From: Ascaphus truei
Taxonomy: Eukaryota; Chordata; Amphibia; Anura; Ascaphidae
Direction of reading: 5' to 3'
Assembly (NCBI GenBank): GCA_036426205.1
Contig: CM071568.1
Span: forward strand, 115,005,004 to 115,069,003
DNA length: 64,000 nt
The notes beneath the pieces were generated by a model. The model had not been told where the DNA came from, searched no databases, and worked only from the letters and a program-made list of their open reading frames with translations. Below are positions 21,718-33,863 of this stretch, one piece after another (positions within the stretch are counted from its first letter, which is position 1; the number at the start of each line of letters is the position of its first letter). Made by a program: the position numbers and the translations under genes.

Positions 21718-22792
21718 TGTAGCCTAGCTTCCGGTTCACCTCTGGTGCGGGGAGGGATGGCTGCAGGGCTAAGGGAGCCGACGGAGCTCGACCGCTTTTC
21801 CGGCTCTCGCGAAACCGCCATCTTAAGTCCTCGCACATGTGCAGTCCTTGCGCATGCGCATTGTAGGGTGCGGCGGGCATCTTGCCAAACGGCTCCAAAG
21901 GGACTACAAGTCACAGAATCAGAGTCACAGGAGGATAGTAGGGCATTGTATTTGGTGCAAACGGACCGTGAGGCGCAGTCGGATGGGGATGTAGACAGTA
22001 AAGGTAGTGTCCGGGTGCCAGTGGCTACCGAACTAGGGTAGATCTGCCCCGAAGGCACCAGATAGGCTCCATCCCCTAAGACTGTGGTTGCTACAGGGAA
22101 GGCCCATAGATAGCGATGCATCCCCCATAACAACCAGCAGTATTAGTGCACCGGTGACGGACACCACCCTGTGTGTGTGGCCAGCAGTCTGGACCCGACA
22201 CAGGCATATCATAATTGACATTAAGGGACACACTCCAGCAGGAGCTCCCTTCAAATGTGGACTCCTTCAGGAAGGAAAGGGAGAGGATCAGACCGACCAC
22301 GCGGCATGGGACCAAGTTGCACTTCAGAGGATCCACCCTTTTCCATGTTGGCCTGGTCTGGCCTAAGACCAGGAAGGTACCCAACATGCACCAACGGTCA
22401 TACACAGGGGTTAGCGCTACTCCACACACTCTTTGGGTGGGCCTGACTGTGGACACCTGGGTGGTTAGGTACCCAGGACACCCTCAGTACTTTGGGGGTT
22501 CCACCAGGGTGGTGTATATATATTGTGTGTAGGTATTGCATTGTGGAGCCTGTATTGTTATGGTGTATTAATTTTATGTGTGTAAGTAAAGATAAGTTTG
22601 TTATACCAGTGTGTATACTTATTCCCTGACTGTATTGGGTCCTGTGAGGGGTTATCCAGCTGCGCTAGGATCCCTCCCAGGTGGAGGCGGTTTCACCTGA
22701 GAGAACACTATCACCCCAGGCTCCCAGTTGTGGAGGATCAGGCCTCCTGTACGCACTCGTAGTTCCCATAGCCACGGGGAAAGGGGGCTACT
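21718..22792 (+). mobile_element. Solo LTR inside the Tc1 element
   Basis: Starts TGTAGCCTAGCTTCC and ends GGGGGCTACT, flanked on both sides by TGTA (21714-21717, 22793-22796). The U3 has CpG and GCGCATGCGCA-like boxes as in the 11145 LTR; the U5 has TGGAGGCGGTTTCACC at 22682-22697, a diverged form of the family core. No internal region. Confidence 0.8.
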
Positions 22793-22867
22793 TGTAGATC
22801 TTTAGGTGTGCGTTTGGGAGGCTGAACTCTATATAAAGATCAGAAACTTTGTGAGTTTGGTCTTCAC

Positions 22868-23700
22868 AATGGAGAAAGTTCAACACCGCAGTCAGTTTAC
22901 CCAGCAGCGGTTGTCCTACCAAAATCTCTCCAAGAACAAACCGGCAAATCATCCAGGAAGTCACAAAGAACCCCAGAGTAATAACAAAGGATGTGAAGGT
23001 CACTCTCGCTTTGGCTAATGTGAGTGTTCATGACTAAACTATCGGAAAAAGACTGATGTTCATGGAAGCATAGCCAAGAGGAAACCACTAGTCTCTAAAA
23101 AGAACAGTGCTGCCGTCGGACATTTGCCAAAAACCACATAAATGATCCACAAGACTTCTGGAACAATGTTCTCTGGACAGATGCCAAAAAGTTATACCTT
23201 TGACTCATCAATGAGAAATGTTATGTTTGGCAAAAAACAAAACTCCGTTTGAACAGAAGAACCTCATCCCAACCATCAAACATGGTCGTGGGAGTGTGAT
23301 GGTTTGGGGCAGCTTTGCTGCATTAGGACCTGGATGGCTTGCCATCATTTACACAACCATGAAATCTGCATTGTTTCAGAAAATATGCTAGAGGACAATG
23401 TCTGGCCATCCGTCTGTGAGCTGAAACTGAAGCAAAAGTGGGTCATGCAGCAAGACAATGATCCTAAACAAAGAAGCTGATTTACAAAATAATGGCTGCA
23501 AAAGAAGAAATAACTTGTTTTAGAGTGGCCTAGTCAAAGTTCCAACCTAAACCCCATCAAAATGTTGTGGCAGGACCTGAGCAGTTCTGTAAGGAGGAAT
23601 GGGCCAAAATTCCTCAAAACTGATGTGAGAGACTGACCAGCAGTTAAAGGAAACACTTAGTTGAAGTTCAAAGGGGTGCCACCAGGTACTAAATCTAAAG
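22868..23700 (+). pseudogene. Tc1-like transposase remnant
   Basis: Broken frames in family order: HRSQFTQQ, then a helix-turn-helix region, then the catalytic part with the order FWNNVLWTDA-like, NLIPTIKHGRGSVMVWGSF-like, VMQQDNDP and SPNLNPIKM-like, ending with QQLKETLS-like sequence. Stops and indels are frequent. The second catalytic Asp is still visible in QQDNDP. Non-functional. Confidence 0.75.
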
Positions 23701-23915
23701 GTTCACATACATTTTTACGCAACAATATTGAACATGTAATAATTTGTGGAAAAATAAATGTTGAAAAAGTATCATGTTTTTGTTTTATTTGTTTGGCCAG
23801 GTTATCTTTATCTATTACAAGGACTTAGATAAGGATCTAATGACATTTTAGGTTTCAAATATGTGAAATGTGTGAAAATCTTAAAATGGTTCACAAACTT
23901 TTTCTCGCCACTGTA

Positions 23916-25888
23916 TATAAAATATATGATAATATGGTATGGTATGTTCTCAACAATTGGACAGAAAGATGAAGCATTTTGTTCCCTTGCCGTAAGTTAT
24001 CTAAACATTGTTTCTAACAACGAAAGATTCCCAATTATAAACCATCCCATTGATTTTGTAAACGATGGTGATAGATCTGGTGATTAAGACATGTTGCACA
24101 CTGTGTTGAGTGAGTGTGAAGGCTGCCTTTAAACTTTTCTTTCATAAGTTACATCTTAGCAGGCCCTTGGCCCTAGGTTACCAGTCAGAAGGCACATTTA
24201 TTTTTGACAAATGCTTCATTTGTGAATACAAAATTCCTGACACACACAGTTAAGTTTTAGATACTTTACTTGCATTTCTAATTCCGTTATTCTCTTGAAA
24301 ATGTATTCAAAGGATTTATGCTTATGAAATTATAATATAACACTGCCTATATGCCAATGAGCTGCAGGCAAAGAAAATAATTTTCTTCAATTTACAGTTA
24401 TGAGGCTGGGGGAAAATGATGCCTTCTTATCACCTCTTTTTTCTCTCTCTAAGTCTCAGTATTTTTTTAAAGTCTTTAGAAGGTAGGAGCTGATGATGAA
24501 TTCTTAAGCAGATCATACCGATAATTGTTTCAGAACTGTCATCTCCATGAAGACTGTCCACAAAGGTGTCTCGGCACACTTGAGCTATTTGTGTCACTGC
24601 TTTTCTTGGAACTCAATCCTCGCTAAAACCCCAAATCACTGGGGATATTGTTAAATCTTCTGAAAGGATTATTATATACTGTAGATCGAAGTAAAATGTA
24701 TAGGTGTCACTTTGCAACAATTAAGAAAGAGCTATTGATTAACTAAACTTTTTTTCTGAAACATACACACATTTGCCAAAATTAACTTTGTACAGATTGT
24801 CAAATTGCTCACTGTGCCACTTGTTTTGATTAATGGGCCATTTGATGTCCCCCCCAAAAAAATCCTAGTAATACAAATAAAAAAGAATCATAAATATTGA
24901 ATAAGTAGAACACAATGCTGTTAACCTTGACTACATTATGCTGAATTCTTAGGCAATGCCTTCTATATTCAGAAAATAAATTGCTGTGGGGATTAAATAG
25001 CAAATTGGAGATTTTTGAGAATGTCACCTCCCCAACCTTGTCATTCTGATTAGTCTGCCATGATTAATTAGTTTAGTTAGCTCGGCAATCAGGTCGCAAA
25101 CTGCTACCAGACTTCCTGTTCTTTACTATTGGGTTTACACCTGGTCTACTAAGGGTTTTAACAATCAAGTTTTGAAGAAAAGATTGAGGTGAGAAAAAAA
25201 AAACAATTGTGTTGCTCTAAACTACATTTTGTGCGAAGATAATAAGAATCTATTAATGACATTTCACACCTGATTTTTAACATAAAGTCAGGAGGATTCT
25301 TAGTTATTCTTAGTAGATTCTTAGTTATTGCTGAAGATATTGGCATCACATTCTAAGTCTAAAATATTAAGCTATTACTGTATGTATCAGATTATTTTTA
25401 TTATGATGCTTTACAGCTTTAAATATCTAAGGAAACATTCATGCTTTTTGTTTCCAAATTGTAATCTGTCACTGAGAAAAAATGTTGGAACTTGAAAAGA
25501 TCAAAGTAGAACTGTAGTATGAGCATTATGGCTCATATTTACAGTACTAAGCTTTGGCATTCCACAAGACACCTACTAGTGGCGGAATATGGACTCATTG
25601 CTTCAATGGTCTTTAAGGTGCCTTCTGGCAGTACAAGGGGAACTATGGAACACTTTGTTTTACCGTTGGACCTATGTCTGCCTGTATCTACACAGCAGCA
25701 GAAATGGTTGGGAAAAGTTAAACCAACTAGTTGGTCGACTTGATAGTACTTGTTGAGAAATCAGTACATGACCTTTTCCCCGGATATGTGAAAGTGCTGC
25801 CGACCACATATTGTCTCTCCTCTCTTCATCTTCTATATTTCTATCCAAAAAAAGAACAATTCTTGAAGGATTTCCAAATAGAAAACAA
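23916..25888. other. Unique-looking sequence, no gene
   Basis: About 2 kb without recognised repeats or coding frames. A homeodomain-type cluster (TGATTAATTAG and neighbouring TTAG repeats) lies near 25055-25080. Confidence 0.5.
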
Positions 25889-25890
25889 TA

Positions 25891-26120
25891 CAGCTCAACC
25901 CCCTTATAACGCTGTGCTTGGGGTCCAAAGAATCTCGTCTCGATATAAGTGGATCGCGTTAGAAATAATGTACGATTGTATGCATTGTACAATAAAGTAT
26001 GTAAGACACCAATAAACTTGTTGTAAAGTATTCCTAAATACGAAAATTGGGAGCCACGCTTGCAGCGCGTTATAATCGGATTCGCATTGTAACAGATTGC
26101 GTTATAACAGGGTTGAGCTG
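25891..26120. mobile_element. Pogo/mariner-type MITE, 230 bp
   Basis: Ends CAGCTCAACCCCCTTATAAC and complement CAGCTCAACCCTGTTATAAC are inverted repeats next to TA. The same end sequence bounds 42404-43628. Confidence 0.8.
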
Positions 26121-26122
26121 TA

Positions 26123-27494
26123 TAACTTGAATCAAATTTCTAAAAGATAATATATCGTGACCTAATAAGTGGGAGTGCACCTTTAAAATGTTAACACTTA
26201 TACCCATCTTTACCATTTTCTGTGACTGACTACTTGACTGAGCCTTAATTAAATGTTAGAAGCCATTTGCAATGTGCAAGTAGGCCTGAGGGGACAGAAG
26301 CAAGGTTTATAAGTCTATTAGGGTTATGAAAACCCATGAATGCTGTGTGTTATGAACTATGGTTCAATCATGTCAGTACAATTGTATTAGCTCTTGCATG
26401 TGCCTTCAAAAGCAAATAATTCTGCATATAAACTCTAGATGAACTCAGGGGTCATTTATCCACTTCCTCTCTTTTTCTAGATAGTTGAGACAGATACATA
26501 TTGTGCTTGTGCTATTGTCAACAAGCATCGCTTTTATTACATTCAAGTGAAGATATTTGTTTTTCAATACACCCTGAGTAGAAGTGTGTTGGATTCTTCA
26601 AAAAATAAATGTATTGAGACCCTCAGTGCATTTCCCCTAACTGAGTAAGGAGGAGGTTATTTGTATATATACATGGTTTGCTAGATATCATGGTATTTGG
26701 AAGTGGTGCTGGACACTTCCAATTTTAAAGGTTTTTTATTAAATTATTAACAATGTTAGTTATGTTTAAAAATGAATCCCAGAAGAACAGGACATTACCG
26801 CCCAATACTGACTGAGACAAGCATTATTATAATGCCTTGTTCTGAAGGGATTATTACTATTAAGGGTTACATTTATTTGTTAGTGTGTTTTAATTAATAC
26901 TACAGACACACTTGTATAGTAATGGTTGATTTTTATTTCTCAACGTTGTTTTACATTTTGTTTTTGAACTTATAGTTTATTAAAAATAAATGTGTACATT
27001 TACATTGATAACACAATTTGAAAACGTTTTAAACACAGGTCATTTGCTGATGTTGAAGTATTTCTCTCAACCTTTTCAGACATTGATTTTCTACAGTGAG
27101 GACAGTCAGTTAAACTGGCAGCTTGATATTTGCAATGTCTTTTCTCGTCTTTTAGGGCCTGTTTCCTGTTTTACTACGCTACTCCATTTCTCTTATTGTT
27201 TATTGGTTGATATCCAGTAACTTCTTGGTATTCTTTATTTTGATGGCTTGCAGTATGACAGCTGTTATCTCCCTTGTTTCTAGTCCTGCTATACTAATAG
27301 TTTGCATTGTTATTTGCTCTAATTGAGTGGTTTATATAGAGGTAAAAAGAAAAGGCTGTCTTTTTGCTTATTTTTTCCTTAAGGTTGATAATAGTTTTTT
27401 TTTTTTTTTTATAATCATGCTCATGTGTTGATAGCTCATACATATAAATGTATTTTAGCTTAACATTTTTGTAAGGATTTTAGGGGCCAGTATA
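26123..27494. other. AT-rich unique-looking sequence, no gene
   Basis: No coding region or repeat end recognised. A T-run lies at 27393-27410. Confidence 0.5.
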
Positions 27495-27623
27495 GACTTT
27501 CAGCATTTTCTTTTTTTTATAAACTTATATTTTTATTGAGATTTTTCAGATATAAATGGGAAGTGGAGGGGTACGGAAGGAAAAAAAAAGGGGGGGGGGC
27601 AACCATTTTGTAACAACATTCTT

Positions 27624-27902
27624 ACAGTCATCAACTGCCACATTACATACAACATTTTATAAACCACGTGTCCTATTCTCCTCACTCCCAAACCCACCTT
27701 TCTATTACAATCATATCCTTAACCCACATCCCATGGTTCTTGTGGTATAATTCAGAAATGAGGTGAGTCTCTCAATTGGTCATTAACCCTTCTAATTATC
27801 TCTCTTCTGGAGGATAGCAGTGTCTTCTTCCACGCTGCTGCTACAGCGCATCTAGCTGCCGTTAGGATATGCGTAATCAATTTAACTGTATAGTGGTTCA
27901 TA
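27624..27902 (+). repeat. 279-bp direct repeat, left copy
   Basis: L1 3' region from ACAGTCATCAACTGCC to GTGGTTCATA; repeated at 28685-28963 with only a few differences. The LTR lies between the copies. Confidence 0.9.
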
Positions 27903-27905
27903 GAA

Positions 27906-28685
27906 TGTAGCCATGTATAAAAATGGTATACAGTTCTTTCTCATGCTGGCAATAAAGCCTGGTAAGTATGTAGGAATGCCAGCATCAATCATGGAGGTTT
28001 GCCCTCACACCCTGGTGAGGTGTCATATGTATACAAGGGGAGAGGTAGCATACTCTGTGTCCACTATTAGTGACACAAGAGGTGTGGCTGTTTTCTGAGT
28101 CTATATAAGACACAGCACTGTCTAAAGTTAAGTGTCAACTAGGAGGTTGTTGAAGCAGGAGGTCTGCAACAATTAAGGCTGTGAGATATAGTCAATAGTA
28201 TCTGCACTGTGTTCAGGGACCTGACACACGTGGGGATCTCCCTGAGGGGAGAGGTGACCCAACTCCATTGGGAGGGAAGGACCTTCTGAAAGGATGTACA
28301 GCAGTGGAATGAGCGGCTAGGGAAGACCGCTGTGAGGGGCAGTCTGCTTATGATGATAATAAAGATGCCCTTATTCACCGAAACCCTCATGTGTGAGTGT
28401 GGAGTTACTCAGCAGAGGAAGGCACCAAGAAGGAGTTCCTCATCAGATACATCCCCCTGCGGATGCGGAGATCCGGATGAGGTGGAGGTGCTGCATCAAA
28501 TGTGAGTAGGACTCAATCCCCACTACCTCAGATGCCTGTCTTGCTGATATCCCCATACCATCCAAGCGGGAGACTCAGGAGTCCAGTAAGCAATCAGGTG
28601 CACCACAACATACATACATGTAATGGGGACCAGTTAGACCACAGGGGCCAATGTGAGATTGGGTGGGTCCAGAAAAACCGTTACA
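27906..28685 (+). mobile_element. Solo LTR inside the L1
   Basis: Begins TGTAGCCATG, has TATATAAG near 28102, AATAAAGATGC at 28360-28370, a diverged U5 core TGGAGGTGCTGCATC (28493-28507) and ends CCGTTACA. The four bases on either side do not match (AGAA, CAGT), unlike other copies. Instead the LTR is bracketed by 279-bp direct repeats of L1 sequence. Closest relative in the window is 7991-8541. Confidence 0.85.
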
Positions 28686-28963
28686 CAGTCATCAACTGCC
28701 ACATTACATACAACATTTTATAAACCACGTGTCCTATTCTCCTCACTCGCATATCCACCTTTCTGTTACAATCATATCCTTAACCCACATCCCATGGTTC
28801 TTGTGGTATAATTCAGAAATGAGGTGAGCCTCTCAATTGGTCATTAACCCTTCTAATTATCTCTCTTCTGGAGGATGGCAGTGTCTTCTTCCACGCTGCT
28901 GCTACAGCGCATCTAGCTGCCGTTAGGATATGCGTAATCAATTTAACTGTATAGTGGTTCATA
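28685..28963 (+). repeat. 279-bp direct repeat, right copy
   Basis: Second copy of 27624-27902; here it runs on into the rest of the L1 (ORF2 C terminus on the minus strand). Confidence 0.9.
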
Positions 28964-31900
28964 TCTTCCATGGGTTTAGCCAGAATAATTAACACTGGGT
29001 CTAATGCCATCTTAATCCCCATCTTCTATCAATTTCAAAACTGTCCACCGATATGTTTGCATAAGTGGACAGAACCACCAAATATGCTTGAGATCCACTA
29101 TTTGCCCACAACCCCTCCAGCATCTATCAGTTGACTCCGGGAACATTTGCTTTAACCTCTTGGGGGTGTAATACCAGCACAGCAGAATTTTGTAAATATT
29201 CTGCTTCGTTACTGTACATATAGAGGTTTTGCCTGCATTGTCCCAAATATCTTCCCAAGTCCTCTCTTGTTATTTCAGTCTAGAAGTCCAGAGCCCATTG
29301 ATCCATATATTTATGGACTGGGGTATCCTTTTGAAAGGTAAAACCCTGGTAGAGAGATGACATCAGACCCTTTTGGTATTTTTATTGTTTTGCACAGATA
29401 TTCGAATCACGTGTAACCAGGGAATTCCTCCCGATAAAAACCCTGCCAAGCAAAATGTTGGATATGCATATATTTGAACATCTCAGTTGGGTGTAGACCA
29501 TATTTTCTAGTTAATTCCTCAAAAGACATCAGCTCGTATTTTTCTAATAGCTCTCCCATCTCTAGGATACCTTTCTGTCTCCAGGTTTCAAAACCCAACC
29601 CTGAAATCCCGGCAGGAACACAGGATTGCCAAACAGGGGAAAAAGTCTGGATGAGGTTGACATAACTTTATTTATTCTTTTTGCCAGCTGCCAGATTTTT
29701 AGGGAGAATACAATTACCATCAGGTCTGAGTGACACCCAATACCAACCTCGGGGCTCGACCATAGCAAAGAAGGCAGACCGACCGGGCTTTTTAACGGGC
29801 TCTCCAAATCTACCCAAGCATAAGTCCCTCCTGGGGAATGCCAGTACACCATCTGTCTGAGATGCTATATAATATTTTAAAATATTTGGTACTGCCATAC
29901 CGCCTCCTTCCTTAGACTCCAACATAATTGATCTGGCTACTCTTGGTTGTTTATGATTCCAGATAAATTGCATAATTCGATTTTGAATCTCTTTTATAGT
30001 TGTATGTGGGACAGGTATTGGTAATGTCTGGAAATAGTACAGAAGTCTGGGGAGAATATTCATTTTAACCGCAGTAATACGCCCCAACCAGGAGATATGA
30101 TTGGAATTCCAGGCTTGTAGATCCTTTGTTATCTTAGAAAAAGCTCAGAGTAATTATATTTATATAGTGAGTTGTAGTCCCTAGTGAGATAATTCCCTAG
30201 ATATTTTAAATTTGTCTTTTTTCACTTGTAATCAAAGTGGCCGTTGAGAACCTCGACCTCCCTTTCTATTAACATTAAATTTAACACTTCTGATTTTCCT
30301 ACATTGACTTTATATCCTGATAAATCTCCTAATCCACAGGGAGGTGGATTGAAAATTCGGAAGGGACACCAGAGGATTAGAAATGGTTAGGATTATATCG
30401 TCCGCGAAGAGTGATATTTTATAGCACACGTCTTTTATTTTAATCCCTAGTATATTTGGGGAAGTTCTGATGGTTGCTGCAAGAGGCTCGATTGTAAGGC
30501 AAAAGGAAGAGGAGAGGGGGCACCCCTGTCTAGCTCATTTTTAATTGTTATTAGGTTCCTCTCCCCTCCTGGAATTTTCAGAGTTGCTTTCGGTGTCTGG
30601 TAAAGGGCACAGACCCCCTATAAAAAAAAACACTGAGAACCCAAATGCCTCTAATGTGTTATCCAGGATAACCCATCTTATTCTATCAAATGCTTTCTCC
30701 GCATCTAAGCTCAGCAACACTGCCTTCACTTTGGATTTTTGACCTGTTCAATCACATTGATAATTTTCCTTGTATTATCTGATGCCTGGCGTTCGCTCAC
30801 AACGAACGCAACTTGGTCATAATGGATTAACCTAGGAAGTATTGGGTTCAACCTGTTACCAAGGATTTTACTATAAATTTTCAGATCCGTGTTGAGCAGT
30901 GAGATTGGCCTATAGCTGCCACAGCATAGAGGGTCCTTACCCTCTTTAGGAATCACCACTATATTGGCTTTCGTCATCTGTGAGGGGATTTGTTTTCCGC
31001 TAATATAGTCGTTAAATAAATCTAGTAAGCATGGTCCTCGGATTCCTATAACATTTTTGTAATACAAATTTGAGAAACCACTTGGGCCAGAGGCCTTTGA
31101 TGGCTTCAGTGAGCAAACCGCCCTTGTTAGCTCTATCTGAGTTATTTTTGCGTTTAAGAAAATGATCTACCTCTGTCAGTTTCGGAAGGTTGCATTCTCT
31201 AAGATAATACTCTATTTGGGACAAGTCAGAGTTCGTAGAATTTGGGGGGGAGCTATCTAGGTTATAGAGGTCCATATAGAATTTAGCAAATTCATCTGCT
31301 ATCTTAGAGGGATTGTATGTCACTTCTCCTTTCATTCTAATGGCAGGGGACAAAAGTTCTCGACCTAATCCCTCTGAGTTTATTTGCCAGCAGACGGTCA
31401 ACCTTATCTCCTTTATCATAATACATCTGTTTAGTCCACTTCAGGGCCTTCTCTACTCTTCTAATTGTAAGTTCGAGTTCTACTCTTGCCTGACTTCATT
31501 TTTTATAGACTTTCCTTGACGGATTTTTCTTGTGTGACTGTTCTAACTGCACAATTTTTTCCGTTAACATTTTTTGTTTCTCTATTTTTATCCTCTTTCT
31601 ATACGTTGCTATTGAAATAAGCTGTCCTCTAATCATAGTCTTATGTACTTCCCATAATACTGCTGTTGATTCTACAGACCAGTTATTAATATGGAAATAA
31701 TATTTCAGTGACTATCCCATTTCAGTGCTAATCTCTGGGTAGTTTAAAAGTGAGTCGTCCAATGGAATGATTGCGTCCTAATAAATTGGGGATCGAACAA
31801 GATCGCCACGGGGCGTGGTCTAACCACATAATAGGCCGTATATCTGAGGGGATCAATACTTCATAGATACTTGGGGAAACAAATATATTGTCAATTCTGG

Positions 31901-32527
31901 AGTACGAATCATGTGGGGGCGAGTAAAAAGAATAATCCCTCTGTCCTTATGTGTGCCACGCCAGGCATCTCATAGTCCAAATTCTTTGAGTAGCAGTCTA
32001 AATTTGTTTGCTACAGTGTAGGTAATTGCGGAGTGTGGGTGCTCTAAGTGGGTGGACTTGTCCATGTCTGGATCTGGTACCATATTAAAATCACCTCCCA
32101 GGATCAGTTGCTGATCTCTACTTTCCCCCATAGATTCCAATGTTTCCCTTAAAAAGCAATTTGACCCTCGTTGGGAGCATAAATATTTACTACCGTAATC
32201 TGTTGGCCTAAGAGGAGCCCATGGACCACCAGGGACCTCCCTCCTTTATCCCTCTTGATCTCCAGTGGCTGGAATGGAACACCTTGTTTTATCAATATCG
32301 CAACCCCCCCTTTTTTTTTTACTGGTGAAAGACGAGTAGAATGCTAAAGGGTAAGTGTCACTGAAAGTATTCAGGGGATCCTGGATGTCAAAATGTGTCT
32401 CTTGTAATAAAACAATATCTGCTTTCTGATTCCTAAATTCTTTCAGCTGCTCTAACAATCCACAGCTGCTTTCTTGCATGGGGAAGCTAACATGTTTATA
32501 GAATCGGCGTAGACTTCTCACGATCAT
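28813..32527 (-). pseudogene. L1 ORF2 (endonuclease and reverse transcriptase), broken
   Basis: Minus-strand pieces in L1 order: endonuclease 32246-32527 (KADIVLLQETHF), an RT linker 31012-31419 (GELLSPAIRMKGEVTYN-like), fingers 30726-31067 (VIPKEGKDPLCCGSYRPISL, then NTDLKIYSKIL), 30541-30729 (LLSLDAEKAFDRIRW), the catalytic FADD near 30385-30400 (SLFADDIILT in a broken frame), 29668-30087 (GRITAVKMNILPRLLYYFQ) and C-terminal pieces at 29407-29852 and 28813-29022. At least six frame breaks. Encodes, when intact, the nicking and reverse-transcription enzyme of L1. Confidence 0.88.
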
Positions 32528-32911
32528 CGTATATAGATGGATCGTCTATTCAAGAAAGCAGCTGTGGATTCCAGTTATATCTTCCAAAGTTCTAGAGAAC
32601 CATAGGTGAGTGGTAAGACACGAGATCATGAAAGGCACAGATGGTCTGGGGTTTTTTATTTCTGGGCAACTGCACCCTCAGCCAATCGATCATCGTCTGC
32701 GTCGTTGTCCTGAGGTCTTTGTCATTGGCCTACTCCATCCCTGGGGGTCAGACCCAACGCTGAAAGAAAGGATGCTGATTCTTTGGGGTACCGGATCGAG
32801 ATCTGTCTGCCATCATGGTTGACTACAATGCGGAATAGAAAAGCCCATTGGTAGTGAATACCCTTTCTTGAAGTACCGCCGTTACTGATCGTAGCCCTCT
32901 TTTCTCAATTG

Positions 32912-33285
32912 TCATCCTGGAAGATCTGTTTTCAAATTCAATTGAGCCTCTCTTTCAGCAAACTTTTGTAATCCTTTCATGGATGCATATTGGTGGAATC
33001 TTAGGACCACATCTCTGCTTCTTTTGGGATCATCAAATCTCAATCCTAGGGCTCTGTGTGCTCTATCCATCAGAAGATCGCCGTCGTCCTGTAACTGAGG
33101 GTAAATTGATGTAAACAGTCTCTTAAAATATGGCTGGAGGGCTTCCGTGGACACCGAATTCGCAAATTCTGCCTTCGCTCCCTGTTCTCCATATCGTGCA
33201 TTCTATCCCTCATAGCTCTTATCTCATCATTAAGATGCAGGAACTCATCGTCAGTATTTACTTGATTTTGTAGGGAAATGTCCAT
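32912..33285 (-). pseudogene. L1 ORF1 remnant
   Basis: Two overlapping frames: 33070-33285 ends a coiled-coil with DMENRERRQNLRIR, and 32912-33154 continues with LLMDRAHRALGLRFDDPKRS and DVVLRFHQYASMKGL, the RNA-binding part of L1 ORF1 proteins. One frameshift near 33150 separates them. The start of the protein has not been located with certainty. Confidence 0.8.
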
Positions 33286-33863
33286 CTTATTTTCAAGCTC
33301 CGTAGTTCTTTAAGCTAATACAGAGACTTCTGTTTTAAATTCCCTTATTGCTCTATCTAGAGCTGACTGAAAACGTGCTTGCATTTCTTTAAGCATGTTC
33401 TGGAGGTCCTGTTTAGTAATCACTGTGTCTCCTTCAGTCATAGTCAATTCTCTGTCAGTAGCAGCTCCCCCCACTGCCTCCTCATCTGCTATGGCCCTCT
33501 CTGGCTGATTTCTTAGTGGGCTTTTTTGTTAGGGATATCCCCCTCAAGATCCATTACTTGCCTCTCTCCCTTGTTATTGCTTGCAGGTGCGTGCTCCCGT
33601 GGGCTCAGGTCAGTGGCGCCATCTTTGTTTTTTCTTTTTTCCGCCCGCAGCTGAAGCGGGAGAGATCCAGGGTCCTCGGCTTCGGCGTCTTCTTAGAGGA
33701 CATCTCCACCCATTCCCCTGGCTGGTCGGATGTCTCGCAGGGCTAAATGAAGTGGTGATCGGGGGATTTTAACTAATTTTCCCAGATGAGGTCCACAGAG
33801 CTTCCTTAGCCTGCATGCACCCGCATTGACGTTACGCGTGCGCCCCTGACTTTTAGCATTTTC

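Larger units (their letters stand above)
21452..23913 (+). mobile_element. Tc1/mariner element, split by a solo LTR
   Basis: Ends CAGTGGTGATAAAAAGTTTG (left) and the complement of CAGTGGCGAGAAAAAGTTTG (right) are inverted repeats, each next to TA, the expected target duplication. Without the 1075-bp LTR and its 4-bp duplication the element is about 1.38 kb, normal for Tc1-like transposons. The interior holds a decayed transposase in plus orientation. A TAA microsatellite has expanded in the left part. Confidence 0.85.
27511..33847 (-). mobile_element. Near full-length L1 LINE, minus strand
   Basis: Flanked by GACTTTCAGCATTTTC (27495-27510) and GACTTTTAGCATTTTC (33848-33863), a 16-bp target duplication with one change. 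In minus orientation it has a GC-rich 5' UTR (33300-33847), ORF1 (about 32912-33300), ORF2 (about 28810-32530) and a 3' UTR ending AATAAAAATATAAG and an A-run at 27511-27531. All ORFs are broken by stops and shifts. An LTR sits in the 3' part, with a 279-bp direct repeat around it. Most L1 copies are 5'-truncated, so reaching the 5' UTR is notable. Confidence 0.88.

Noticed and set aside
25519..25743. Short plus-strand frame of 74 codons
   Set aside because: No domain and no homologous copy; length expected by chance.
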